A DNA stretch of 64,000 bases from the NCBI GenBank assembly GCA_026936325.1, contig JAPTHN010000012.1, positions 40,000,537-40,064,536 on the forward strand. Direction: 5' to 3'. Below are positions 22,801 through 31,115 of the stretch, piece after piece (the stretch's first letter is position 1; each line of letters opens with the position of its first letter). This DNA comes from Platynereis dumerilii. Its lineage: Eukaryota > Annelida > Polychaeta > Phyllodocida > Nereididae. The notes beneath the pieces are model-generated. The model ran no database searches. It was not told the DNA's origin and saw nothing but the letters and a program-made list of their open reading frames with translations. The translations under genes and the position numbers were made by a program.

Positions 22801-25800
22801 ACAACCTGCTCCGAAAGTGTGACAACCTGCCCCGAAAGTGAGACAACCTGCCCCGTAATTTCGTGACAACCTGCCCCGAGTGCTTCTCATGGCAACGATG
22901 GCTGATTACTGCCTTTATGTTTACATTTCTTCAGCATTTACATTTTGATACCATGAACAGATAAAAGCAAAACAAAATTCTTCAATCTGTTCAGTAGTAT
23001 CACGTGTACGAAGAATAACATGACATTCGATTTGAAGGTGAAATTTTACTTTTGGCTGTAAAATAATTGAAATACTCATTGTGCTATGCAGATGTCCTTC
23101 TTGGTGTTAAAATTTTGTGAAGAGACCCCTGGTGATAATTTCTAAAATAAACAATGACTGGTCGGACAATACTTCCCCCTAGTTTTTTACAGTAAAAAGT
23201 GTGACAACCTGCCCCTGTGACAACCAGCCCCGGTCTCCCCTACAGGTCAAAATAATTTCTACTCAAAATATTTACTTCAGGAGCACAAAAATCAACTTAA
23301 CAGCCTAGTGAAGTACACAATTCGAAATATGGCACATGTAGGAAGTGATGTCATGCCTTGACAAATAAATAATCTGCCAGAAGTCAAATTTGGGTAAAAA
23401 AATTCAACCCCGGGGAATAAGAGCGAATATTCAACTAACAACGTGATTCAACTAGCCACGGTCTCCCCTACATTCAATTTGGAGGTTTTGTGCAGAATTT
23501 GATCCTTTTTCTTTCTAGTTCTGGTAAGGTTTCTTGAGTCGGACACTTAGATTCCACACATTTTTAAAAAGTTGGCCTATGAGTTTTTTTATTGTCAACC
23601 AAGGCCTCAAATTAAACGTTTTTGCTAAATCTGACAGAAAATTGACAATTTGCAGAACATGAGAACTAAATTAGGGGTTAAATTTCTGAAATAAGAAATG
23701 AAATGAGTCAGACAGCTGTGTTCTAAAAACATGACATCAAAGATACAGGTTCTTTAGAGCCTTCCTTTTAAGAAAGCCTATATGAGAGCGCAACTAAGGT
23801 TAAGCTTACTTTTAGCTTGGGGGGGGGGAGGGTTGGTCTAGTGGTAGCGTGCTGGACTGCCAGTCACTGGGTCCAGCTCTTGCCGGGTCACCTGGGCCTA
23901 TGTTGGACGGCTGTTTTAATCATCCTTTGCCTCATTGCCATGTCATCCTTCTGTCCTAATTAGCCTACCAAGTGCATAAATACAGGACGTAAAGCCCCAA
24001 ACATCCATCCAACTTTTAGCGGTCTTTTGTGGGAGTGCGGTCTCGCGTCGGGATGCAAAATACACTAAAAATACTACTTAGTGCGGGAGGAAGGTGGTCA
24101 CATAAGCTAGTCAGTCTTACAACAGGGGGTCTTACAATACAGATACCACTGTACACTGTATATGCAAGAAAAAAGCCTTTGGTTAATATACATACAGATT
24201 TTAGACACACCTTATCCGACAATTGGGCAAGATGGTCGATTGCAAAGATATTACAAAAAATCCACAAATCTCAGTTGGATGTCATTCGGATGAGACGTTA
24301 GATTGGCAGCCCCTTGTATCAGTGTCTGACTGTCTGTGCTGGGCAAGTAAAAGATCCCTCACAATGGGTGAATGACTGAATGTGTAAAATGTTGAGGACT
24401 CCCGCTCTCTCTCCCATCTCATCAATCAACCCTTTTGAGCACCCAGAACTGCGCTTGGAGGGCTGCACTTACCATATCTATATACAGTTGAGGTCAAAAA
24501 TTTGCATACAGTTGAACAGGATATAGTTAAAGATGAAAATGTTTGGGTTGTACTGTACATGATACATCTTGAACTATATCCTGTTCAACTGCATGCAAAT
24601 TTTGGACCTCAACTGTATCTATCCCTGCCCGATCTACCCCACCTCACCTGCTAAAGTGAATTTCACTGTTCGATCATCTTGGATATCGATTTTGTATCTT
24701 CCTGATTCTTCTATTTCTGGAGAAAAGCCAGTGTCCGACCTGTAGATGTCAAATGACTCAGAACTGAAATTAATAGAAAAGAGCTTCATATCTAAACATA
24801 GGCTTAGGAGCTGGGAGGCTAATGCCCCATTCTCACGGCACGTTACGGAGCACTTTAGGCGTCGGCGGGATGGTATTTCCTGGTAATTTGGATGTTTTTG
24901 GGTGATCCGCCGTCGACTTTTCACATCCCTCAGGGGTAGTTTTTGTTCCCTCAGGGGTTCCTAGAAATGGAAAAACTGCGCCGTGGATGTCAAAAAAGAT
25001 TCAACATGTTGAAACTTTTTTTCCATGCCGGCGGAACCGAGCCCAAAATTTTCTTGATTTTTGGATGTCCGGCGGGGATTTTTTCAGTGAGAACGACTCA
25101 AAAACATCTCCGGCCGGATATTAGGACATACCTCACACTTGGCAGTGATCCCCATGGAAAACCCATGAGGAACAGCCCATGGGATATAATTTTGTGATCC
25201 ACCATCCCTAATTTAAATATGATCCACTATCCTTGATTTACATATTTTATCTATTTGTGGCACTACTTCAGATCACACATGAGGTCACAATCACAACACA
25301 TGACATCACAACAGCAGCACATGACGTCACAATAGCGGGCGTTAGTGGAACTCTCCTTTTTCCAACTCTCCTGTGTTGACGAGCAGAATAAAACTATTTC
25401 TGGAAACATCAGCCTGGGAATTTATAATGGAGCCGGGGTTTCTAAGGTCCGTAACAAAATCTAATCAGCCTGACAGTACTGGAAAATGGTGGCAATCCAT
25501 GCTAAACATTCCATTTAAGACTCGGCAATGCAATTCCGTAATGTTTTCAATGGATTAAAAGTGCCCTGGCAGCTTGTTCCCGGAAATAGTTTTATTCTGC
25601 TCGTCAACACAGGAGAGCTGGAAAAAGGAGAGTTCCACTATCACGGCCTCTAGCAGCTAAACCACTTTATGTGTATCTTCCGCCAGTGGACTGATCCACC
25701 ACACTGAGTGGGTTTTATTATAGTATCTCATGCAAACTTTACTCACTCAACCCAACTCCAAAGAGTGTGAACACGTATCTCTTTTGCCACGACCAAGACT

Positions 25801-28800
25801 TGGTTTTCGCGGTAACCGTCAGCTTGACAAAACATTGTACAGCTGTCTCCGGGATTTGGTGCTCACTCCACAATCAGGCTGTCGCATGTTGTGTTGATGT
25901 AAACTTCCGAGGAAACTGAAAAAAAAAGAATACGGCTTAACAATCTCAGCCGGAGAATCTTCTCAAGATGAATTATTCCAGCATTCGATATAGCCCAATA
26001 AGGTGCTGCAGAGGCGTAAAACACAGAACACAATTACTCCATCGCCCCGTATTATCATAAGGCCTAGTTCAAAAATAATGAAGCCAAAGTGTGACATGAC
26101 CATCAAACTTTTAAAATGTTTATATGTACCAAATGACCACATAATATTGCGACAAACATGTCTAAGTTCTAGAAACTCTATTTACCATTTGGCTGTGGTC
26201 TGTGGAAATAGCCGATAAAAGTCGAATATTACCAAAATTTATGTATTTTTATTTCCATGGCCGTGAAAGAAAAGTAGACAAAATGGTAACTTATCTTCAA
26301 ATTAAATTAATTTTTTTTGTTGGATGACATAACTCATATACTCTTAAGTGTCCATGGCTGCTTTCATCCAAATTCACCACAAATTTCATGAGGAAAACAG
26401 AATTTATCGAAATTTTGTTGCAATATTAAAGAAAAAACTTACATATTTTCTCCCCAAATGTACATATTTTCCTCTAAAATGATTTCACCTCTCCTGTGTT
26501 ATGCGTCTGTATGTGGGCTTCGAATTGGTAACAAATAGTTGCCACCAAAGTGAATACGAACAGAGCAAACGATGATAGAAATGTGTTTTTTAGCCTATCT
26601 TTCCAGACAAAAAGACAATTTTGGGTAATGGCATGACACAAAAGTAAAAAAAATGTTCTGGTTTTGACCCAAATCGATTTTATATGCGTTATCAGTTATA
26701 ACTGGACGAAGCATAAGAGTAATTCCAAAATTAAAGTGAAATTTGAATTGGTTAATGCATTTTTCAACAAATTGGCCCCAAATTTTGAGAAAAGCTTTAC
26801 AAAGAGCAAAATTTTGATAATTAAACATTGAAACATACTCCAACTACTGAAATATTTATTGTGTTGAGTGTCAGTACAAGTAATACTAGAATGATTGCTT
26901 TACTCCTTACAAGAAAACCATGAAAATATGATCAATATTTTCCATAGCGTTACGCTTGCGACAAAGTCCCATTTAAGAAATCTTTGTATTTTACCACCAG
27001 AAACCAGCTGCGGACGTGGATTACTTGATTGTTTCTCAAAACTACACAGATTTTGCAATATTACAAGCCAAACCAGATTTGAAACGGAGCTTTTATTGCT
27101 TTGTGGCGCTACAAAGTATTCCGGGCGTTACGCTTGCGACGGATTCACCTACCCTGCTATTCATGGGAATTTTTTAGTCAAATAAATTTTCCCCAACCAC
27201 AAGAAGCTCCGAAATGGGTAAGAAGATATAAGGCTAGGTCTCAGAGGCCAAAAGATCCAACTGACACATGTCAAAGGGACACTAGAGCATCCCAGAGCAG
27301 AAAGCATCAAATTTGACTCAATTTTTTGAAGTCAACCTTTGAGTACTAATAGCTCAATAATGTCAACACAGCCAAATGAAAGTACTTGATTTTATGGATT
27401 GATGAAGCCTAAGGATGTAGAGATTCCAAAAAGTGTTGGGAAATTGTCTTAGAATAAGTACAAATTTGTAAAAATGAAAGAATTCAAGTGGTCAAAAATG
27501 TTATGTCACGTTTTTTTTGTGAAAAAATGCTTGTTTTTCAATGTAAGTGGACTATATCTCAATAACTATGAGCCAGAATGTCTCGAAATTTTCAGGAAAT
27601 TTGCACAAGAATGTACTTAAAGTAATGGTGTACCTCTAAGTTGTCGCATACAGTCATTCTCATATTTTGAGACCCCTACAGAAAATATGCTGCGTGGCTT
27701 CATTATTTTTGAACTAGGCCATAAGATATAGATTTTAAGTCAGAGTGTTGCGGCCAATCAGCATACATGGTTTCTTTCCACTTCAAATACATGGCCAATT
27801 GTGCAGAGTACGTAAAACGTACGTTGCTCTTTCTTGCGTATTTCGTACGTAAATCAGTTGTTTTCACGTATGAATTACGTACGAAAATTTACGTTCGTAA
27901 AACATACGTAAATTTTCGTATGGATTTCATACGTATAAAGTTGGTTTTTGGGGCGTTAACTTAATTTTTTTGCTGATTTCTTTTCACATACGCCAATACA
28001 AGGTCTAATCTTAAACCGTTTATGATAACCATATTGCACTAAAATGGCCAAAGTAACTGAAAAGTGCCTGTGTGAAATTTTTATGAATTCGTACGAAATT
28101 CGTACGAAAACGTACGTACGTTCTACGGATCGGCTCTTTTTTGTGATTTTCATACGTAGAACTTACGTACGTAATTCGTACGCTGCACAATTGCTAGTGT
28201 AATTAATGGCAATTTGCTACAAACTGTTTGGTCCCAGGAACGCACCACCTTTAATTTTAAAGCACTTGAAGAGATCGGTCTGTTAATTTCAGAATTGTAG
28301 TCGTACGATGTAATTTATAGAAGTGCTCCAATCGGCAAAATCGGTCTCATTTGCATAACATGTGTGAAAGTCTGTTCATGGCCGTATTTGGTGGGGTGTC
28401 TGATTGATCACAAAATTCATGGCCATCCTTGGTGGGGTGTCTGATTGATCACAAAATTCATGGCCATCCTTGGTGGGGTGTCTGATTGATCACAAAATTC
28501 ATGGCCATCCTTGGTGGGGTGTCTGATTTATTACAAAATTCGAGGCCGTCTTTGGTGGTGTGTCTGATTTGTCACAAAATGCATGGCCGTTTTTGGTGGT
28601 GTGTCTGACTTATTACAAAATTCATGGCCGTCTTTGGTGGTGTGTCTGATTTGTCACAAAATGCATGGCCGTCTTTGATGGTGTGTCTGATTTATCAAAA
28701 AATTCAAGGCCGTCTTTGGTGGTGTTTCTGATTTATTACAAAATTCATGGCCCTCTTTGGAGGTGTGTCTGATTTGTCACAAAATTCAAGGCCGTCTTTG

Positions 28801-29973
28801 GTGGTGTTTCTGATTTATCACAAAGTTCACTGACAGCCCTGCTGAAGTGAACAATCTTTGCATACCATACCCAAAATTGATTATATACCAAGGCTAATTG
28901 CCATTATTATTTTTAAAAGAAGGTGTTGTATTCTTTGAAAGTTGTTCTTGTTATTATTTTGTCTTCAGCCTAAGTAAGGATTATCTAGTAAGTAAATCAA
29001 ATCAAAGTTTATTTAACCTTGTTAGGGTTCTGAACAAAAGAAACAAGATGTGAAGATTTTTGACCCGAGGCCAGGGCAATGAAATTGTGAAAATGGAAAT
29101 TGAAACTGTAAAATTGAGTCCAGAGTAAGAACTAAAGTGTACCTATTTTAAAACTTTGTTCACATACGGACCGTTCAGAATTTATGACGCGGGGGTGGGA
29201 TTTTTATCCGAGGGGACTACGCACTAACTTTTCACACACGTTTTGTGTGGGGGGTACTCATTTATGTTAACGTTGTAACAAATCAAAAATGTTATAATGC
29301 AAACGCTCAGATTATAAGCAGTTTTTTTTTACGTGCAAAAGTCCACGAATCTGTATGTGTGACTATCCAAGGGGCACATGAATAACAGTATGTGTGTGTT
29401 GCTTCAAGTTGTATGTGAGGGGGGGTACTAAAAATACAAGTTAAACTTATGGGTGTGGTAGTAAAAATCTATGCACATGAAGCTCAAGGTTGGCGGGGTA
29501 TCAATTTTTAACGGAAGTTCCAAAAACTCCCATCTCCTCCCCCAGTAATAATTTCTGAATGATCCCATAGGCACTAAAAACTTATAAGAACCAAAATTCA
29601 TGGAAATATGTGTATGAACAACATGGCAAAAGTTCATCTACTGTAGTGTAGACTCATTTTCATTTATATATATTAGTAAGGCCACACATAATTGATTCCT
29701 AACTTCGCGGACCCGCCGACACAATAGATTTCCTGCCGATGGAAAAAAAAAATTGAAAAAAAACAAAAAACATTTGACATTATAAAAAAAAAAATTTTCA
29801 CCTTTTTTCACCGACCCTAGAAAAAGTGCCTTGAGAGGATCCGAGAAGCTAAAATCGATTATGTGTGGCCTAAGGCAATTAAAGCTAATTATACAGTTAC
29901 CTGTTGATGCCAGACAGAGTGTCGTAAAGAGAAGGTCAAGACGAATCCTCGATCTTACGAAAATCATGTTCAT
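16794..29973 (-). CDS. Six-exon gene for a secreted or GPI-anchored glycoprotein, unrecognised family (266 aa)
   Basis: Assembled from splice sites. Coding exons (minus strand): 29973-29901, 25915-25867, 24763-24648, 18033-17773, 17529-17302, 16867-16794. All five junctions are phase-compatible, and the 801 nt give one frame of 266 residues. Residues 1-24 are a signal peptide (basic MNMIFVRSRIR, core LDLLFTTLCLA). The mature part has five N-glycosylation sequons (NTT, NNT, NIT, NNS, NYT) and few cysteines. SGRYKIDI followed by VKFTLA resembles strands D-E of an Ig V-type fold, but the usual Cys-Trp-Cys set is not clear. The last 23 residues end in a hydrophobic stretch (STAIMILPVVYLIFSNI) with no cytoplasmic tail, as in GPI-anchor signals. 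Phase-1 borders around the domain exons are typical of extracellular modules. Family and function are unknown. The joins are inference; transcript data are lacking. Confidence 0.55.
17302..17529 (-). CDS. Exon 5 of the six-exon glycoprotein gene
   Basis: Acceptor TATTTATTGTAG; 228 nt if the GT at 17,301 is used, leaving phase 1 and joining the last exon in frame. A stronger donor GTAAGT lies two bases further (exon end 17,300). Encodes LPTSSDLHYTQTAEIFDF through QIYFPQE. Confidence 0.6.
17773..18033 (-). CDS. Exon 4 of the six-exon glycoprotein gene
   Basis: 261 nt, symmetric 1-1; acceptor GATTTTCCAG, donor AATG|GTAATT. Encodes 86 residues with four N-glycosylation sequons and the segment YELLALYLEVNDMLVYQLDC. 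The same frame has a TGA 14 bases upstream of the exon start, which supports the acceptor. Confidence 0.6.
18112..18342. mobile_element. 231-bp insertion with a perfect 11-bp target duplication
   Basis: TTAAGAGTCAT flanks it at 18,101-18,111 and 18,343-18,353. Inside, two arms of about 50 bp (GACTTGCATTTTTTGGTTGA and its complement) face each other across about 55 bp. No ORF. The long duplication suggests a retroposed or MULE-type origin. It lies in intron 3 of the glycoprotein gene, 80 bp from exon 4. Confidence 0.6.
18470..18722 (+). mobile_element. LINE 3' end (ORF2 C-terminus plus 3' UTR), continued at 21,063-21,105
   Basis: A short frame ending in FKRGLKIHLFKHFHGD and a stop at 18,581 is the familiar C-terminus of RTE/L2/CR1-like ORF2 proteins. 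The 3' UTR (CAGTGCCTTGAGATGTGTTA) is cut by a transposon at TTAA. It resumes near 21,063 with ATGCACTTTATCAAGAAATA, the usual LINE end. Confidence 0.55.
18723..20763. mobile_element. DNA transposon copy B, GGGTTGTTTTTCAGTC ends, 4-bp TTAA target duplication
   Basis: 2041 bp, flanked by TTAA (18,719-18,722 and 20,764-20,767). The ends match copy A at 12,665-13,590, as does much of the interior. It has dispersed GGAGAGGAC motifs (for example 19,265, 20,020, 20,182, 20,366). TTAA specificity is piggyBac-like, but no transposase is present. Confidence 0.8.
20778..21062. mobile_element. mariner-like MITE, CGAGGGGCGTTCAGAAAGTT ends, TA target duplication
   Basis: Near-perfect inverted ends of about 28 bp, flanked by TA on both sides. 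The interior is also palindromic (CTAGAACTATGAATTTTC / complement). 285 bp, no transposase. It inserted eight bases beyond copy B. Confidence 0.8.
21280..21388. repeat. About 60-bp minisatellite, left part
   Basis: Units carry GTTATGCAACATAGGG, TTCAATTTGGAGGTTTT and ATGCAGAATTTAATCC. The array resumes at 21,675-21,735 and 23,469-23,515 after two insertions. Confidence 0.65.
21389..21674 (+). mobile_element. tRNA-derived SINE, family 2, with AAAC tail
   Basis: Head with A box (GTGGCCTAATTGGTAAGTG) and B box (GGGTTCAAATCTC), body ending in GGTGCTGCAGAGGCGTAAAA and tail (ACAA)n. It interrupts the 60-bp minisatellite. A 3' fragment lies at 25,985-26,035 and a split copy at 40,340-40,860. Confidence 0.75.
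21736..23468. mobile_element. Outer GGGGAGACC-end transposon (TCAACTAACCCC type), TA target duplication
   Basis: Left end GGGGAGACCGAGGTTAGTT; right end AACTAGCCACGGTCTCCCC; TA on both sides. Inner motifs TTCAACTAACCCC (21,918; 21,995) and ATTCAACTGACCCC (22,019) match its own end. It carries a second transposon at 22,176-23,240. Without that it is about 670 bp and non-coding. Confidence 0.75.
22176..23240. mobile_element. Inner GGGGAGACC-end transposon (GACAACCTGCCCC type), TA target duplication
   Basis: Inverted ends of about 45 bp (GGGGAGACCGGGGTTGG at the left) with TA on both sides. At 22,752-22,880 there are six tandem units of about 22 bp with core GACAACCTGCCCCGAA, and two more near 22,385-22,420 in reverse. 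1065 bp and no ORF of note. A partial copy lies at 4955-5368. Confidence 0.8.
23527..23620. mobile_element. End fragment of the TTGAGTCGGACA transposon
   Basis: GGTTTCTTGAGTCGGACACT and the following 90 bp match the right end of the element at 1169-1592 in reverse. Confidence 0.45.
23829..24012 (+). mobile_element. tRNA-derived SINE, family 1
   Basis: Head GGGTTGGTCTAGTGGTAGCG (A box), then GCCGGGTCACCTGGGCCTA, CCTTTGCCTCATTGCCATG and ATAAATACAGGACGTAAAGC, then the 3' end CCAAACATCCATCCAAC. This is the fullest copy of the family in the window. Confidence 0.75.
24275..24483 (+). mobile_element. SINE, family 3, with TATC-type tail
   Basis: Body CCCCTTGTATCAGTGTCTG, GGGCAAGTAAAAGATCCCTC, TGTTGAGGACTCCCGCTCTC, GGGCTGCACTTACCATATCTA. 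Copies at 52,250-52,620 and 58,290-58,865 end in long ATCT arrays. Confidence 0.65.
24485..24615. mobile_element. Tc1-like MITE, CAGTTGAGGTCAAAAATTTG ends, TA target duplication
   Basis: 131 bp, nearly fully palindromic, ends CAGTTGAGGTC / GACCTCAACTG with TA on both sides. It sits in the tail of the adjacent SINE and only 30 bp from exon 3 of the glycoprotein gene. Confidence 0.75.
24648..24763 (-). CDS. Exon 3 of the six-exon glycoprotein gene
   Basis: 116 nt; acceptor TTAATTTCAG, donor GCAG|GTGAGG. Phase 2 in, phase 1 out. Encodes SESFDIYRSDTG through SGRYKIDIQDDRTVKFTLA, beta-strand-like and with no stop or frameshift. Confidence 0.55.
25344..25639. mobile_element. Foldback MITE with near-identical arms of about 65 bp
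   Basis: AGTGGAACTCTCCTTTTTCC at the left is repeated in reverse at the right end, followed by GTTGACGAGCAGAATAAAAC in both arms. It lies within intron 2 of the glycoprotein gene. Confidence 0.75.
25867..25915 (-). CDS. Exon 2 of the six-exon glycoprotein gene
   Basis: 49 nt between a strong acceptor (nine-T run then CAG) and the donor GGA|GTGAGC. Enters in phase 1 and leaves in phase 2. Encodes SSEVYINTTCDSLIV with one N-T-T sequon. Reading past the donor meets TGA two bases later, consistent with a real exon end. Confidence 0.5.
25985..26035 (+). mobile_element. 3' fragment of SINE family 2
   Basis: CGATATAGCCCAATAAGGTG followed by CTGCAGAGGCGTAAAACAC matches 21,622-21,660. Confidence 0.55.
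26061..27720. mobile_element. 1660-bp DNA transposon, GGCCTAGTTCAAAAATAATG ends, ATAA target duplication
   Basis: Inverted ends GGCCTAGTTC...GAACTAGGCC of at least 26 bp, flanked by ATAA (26,057-26,060 and 27,721-27,724). Two direct copies of GCGTTACGCTTGCGAC occur inside (26,947; 27,124). No transposase is recognised; the largest frame is 96 codons. It lies in intron 1 of the glycoprotein gene. Confidence 0.7.
27796..28193. mobile_element. MITE rich in TACGTA/CGTACG, CAATTGTGCAG ends
   Basis: The ends CAATTGTGCAG and CTGCACAATTG are inverted repeats. Inside both flanks are many copies of TACGTA, CGTACG and ACGTAC, all self-complementary. Confidence 0.65.
28377..28832. repeat. 42-bp minisatellite, 11 copies, partly dimeric
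   Basis: Unit: TGTCTGATTxxTCACAAAA, TTCATGGCCGTC, TTTGGTGG. In the right part TTATTAC and TTGTCAC versions largely alternate, so the repeating block there is about 84 bp. Confidence 0.8.
29168..29566. mobile_element. MITE, GGACCGTTCAGAAT ends
   Basis: GGACCGTTCAGAATTTA (29,168) pairs with ATTTCTGAATGATCCC (29,551-29,566). About 400 bp with several G-rich runs and no coding capacity. Confidence 0.5.
29679..29870. mobile_element. Palindromic MITE, AGGCCACACATAAT ends, TA target duplication
   Basis: Left end AGGCCACACATAATTGATT; right end AATCGATTATGTGTGGCC; TA flanks (29,677-29,678 and 29,871-29,872). The centre is A-rich. Confidence 0.65.
29901..29973 (-). CDS. Exon 1 (signal peptide) of the six-exon glycoprotein gene
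   Basis: ATG at 29,973; 24 codons plus one base; donor AACAG|GTAACT. Ends in phase 1. The hydrophobic core LLFTTLCLA suits a secretory leader. It sits 30 bp from a palindromic MITE (29,679-29,870), which may have entered intron 1. Confidence 0.55.
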
Positions 29974-30852
29974 TGTTCTACTGAAGCTTTTGTTGTTAAA
30001 GGGATCGATTTTATTTCGCAGGTATCATTTATACTGTTGCAGATATTTTGCGTTATCTGCGTGCTATTATTCCTTTCTTTTCTCTTTTTTATATCTTATC
30101 AAATAAACAAAAGAAAAGTAGAACAAATAGCAATAGATAATCAAAGAAAATAGTGCTTACGGTGCTGATTGAGGAGATAATGAAGTCGCAAAACGTGACT
30201 ATATTTAGCTTCGCTGAGAAGCTATTGTGGAGCATGGCATTTCAACATGTGCGTTAGTGTGTATGTGAGTTGATTCCTGCAAAAACTACCGGATGGATTT
30301 AAATTTCCTTTGGCATAATGTGTTCATTTCTACCTCACAATACCTGATTAAATTTTGGTGACAATTGGAGCTTTTTGGCGCCTACAGTTAAAGAAATCTA
30401 AAAATGGCCTCTACAGTGCAGCATGCACTATCATGTTTTGCTGTAGCACTAGCAGCCAAAAGGGTTTTAATTTTTACATTCCCTCTGCAAAAATGGCTAT
30501 TAAATGTCCGTAGAATGTGGCAGAGGATGCCAAAGCACTAAATTACCAACATTTCAACGTTTATTTGATGTAAACCCAACCAGAATTGCCAAAATTACCT
30601 GGGTCTTTCATCATCAGTCTTGAAATTTATCACTATCAGTTTTCCTTCAAAATTCTACAATGAGTTGATAACATTTAGACCTAAAACTTAATCAACTGCT
30701 TATGTGTGACATCTTGCATTAGTTGAAGTTAAATTTTAAATGGATAGCGAAGCTATGTGCTCTCCGAGCGCCAGTTCTAGTTTCTTTTTTTTTGTATAAT
30801 GTTATAAATGGCAATAAAAAAATCTGGATCTAAATCTAAATGGGGAAGGGCC

Positions 30853-31115
30853 TAAAGAGGCCAACCACATGATAGTTGGGGTTGGGGTGGCTATGGATTT
30901 TATCCCCAGGACGATATTGTTTTTGTTCGCAAAGCATCGATGAACGATGTTTTAGCATGCGGGGGCGCGACAAACTTTTTAATCGTAATTTTAACATTAC
31001 GGTACCCTTGAGCTACAGGTGGAAACAAACTTCTTTTTTTCATGTGCTGAACTCTTTTTTTTTCAGTGTAATTTGGGAAGCAAAGTTAACTAACTTTTTT
31101 TTTCACCGAAATTCC
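30853..31115. mobile_element. MITE related to the one at 53,912-54,210
   Basis: AGAGGCCAACCACATGATAG, then ACAGGTGGAAACAAACTTCT and TTTTTTTCACCGAAATTCCA, match the second copy in reverse order and strand. Both have a G-rich end and repeated AAACTTTTTTT segments. Confidence 0.55.

Noticed and set aside
22752-22880. CRISPR-like array (short spaced repeats)
   Set aside because: The repeats are contiguous units within a transposon's subterminal region, with no unique spacers, in an animal genome.
30200-30785. Helitron 3' end (hairpin then CTAG)
   Set aside because: Only one possible end, no TC start, no second copy in the window.
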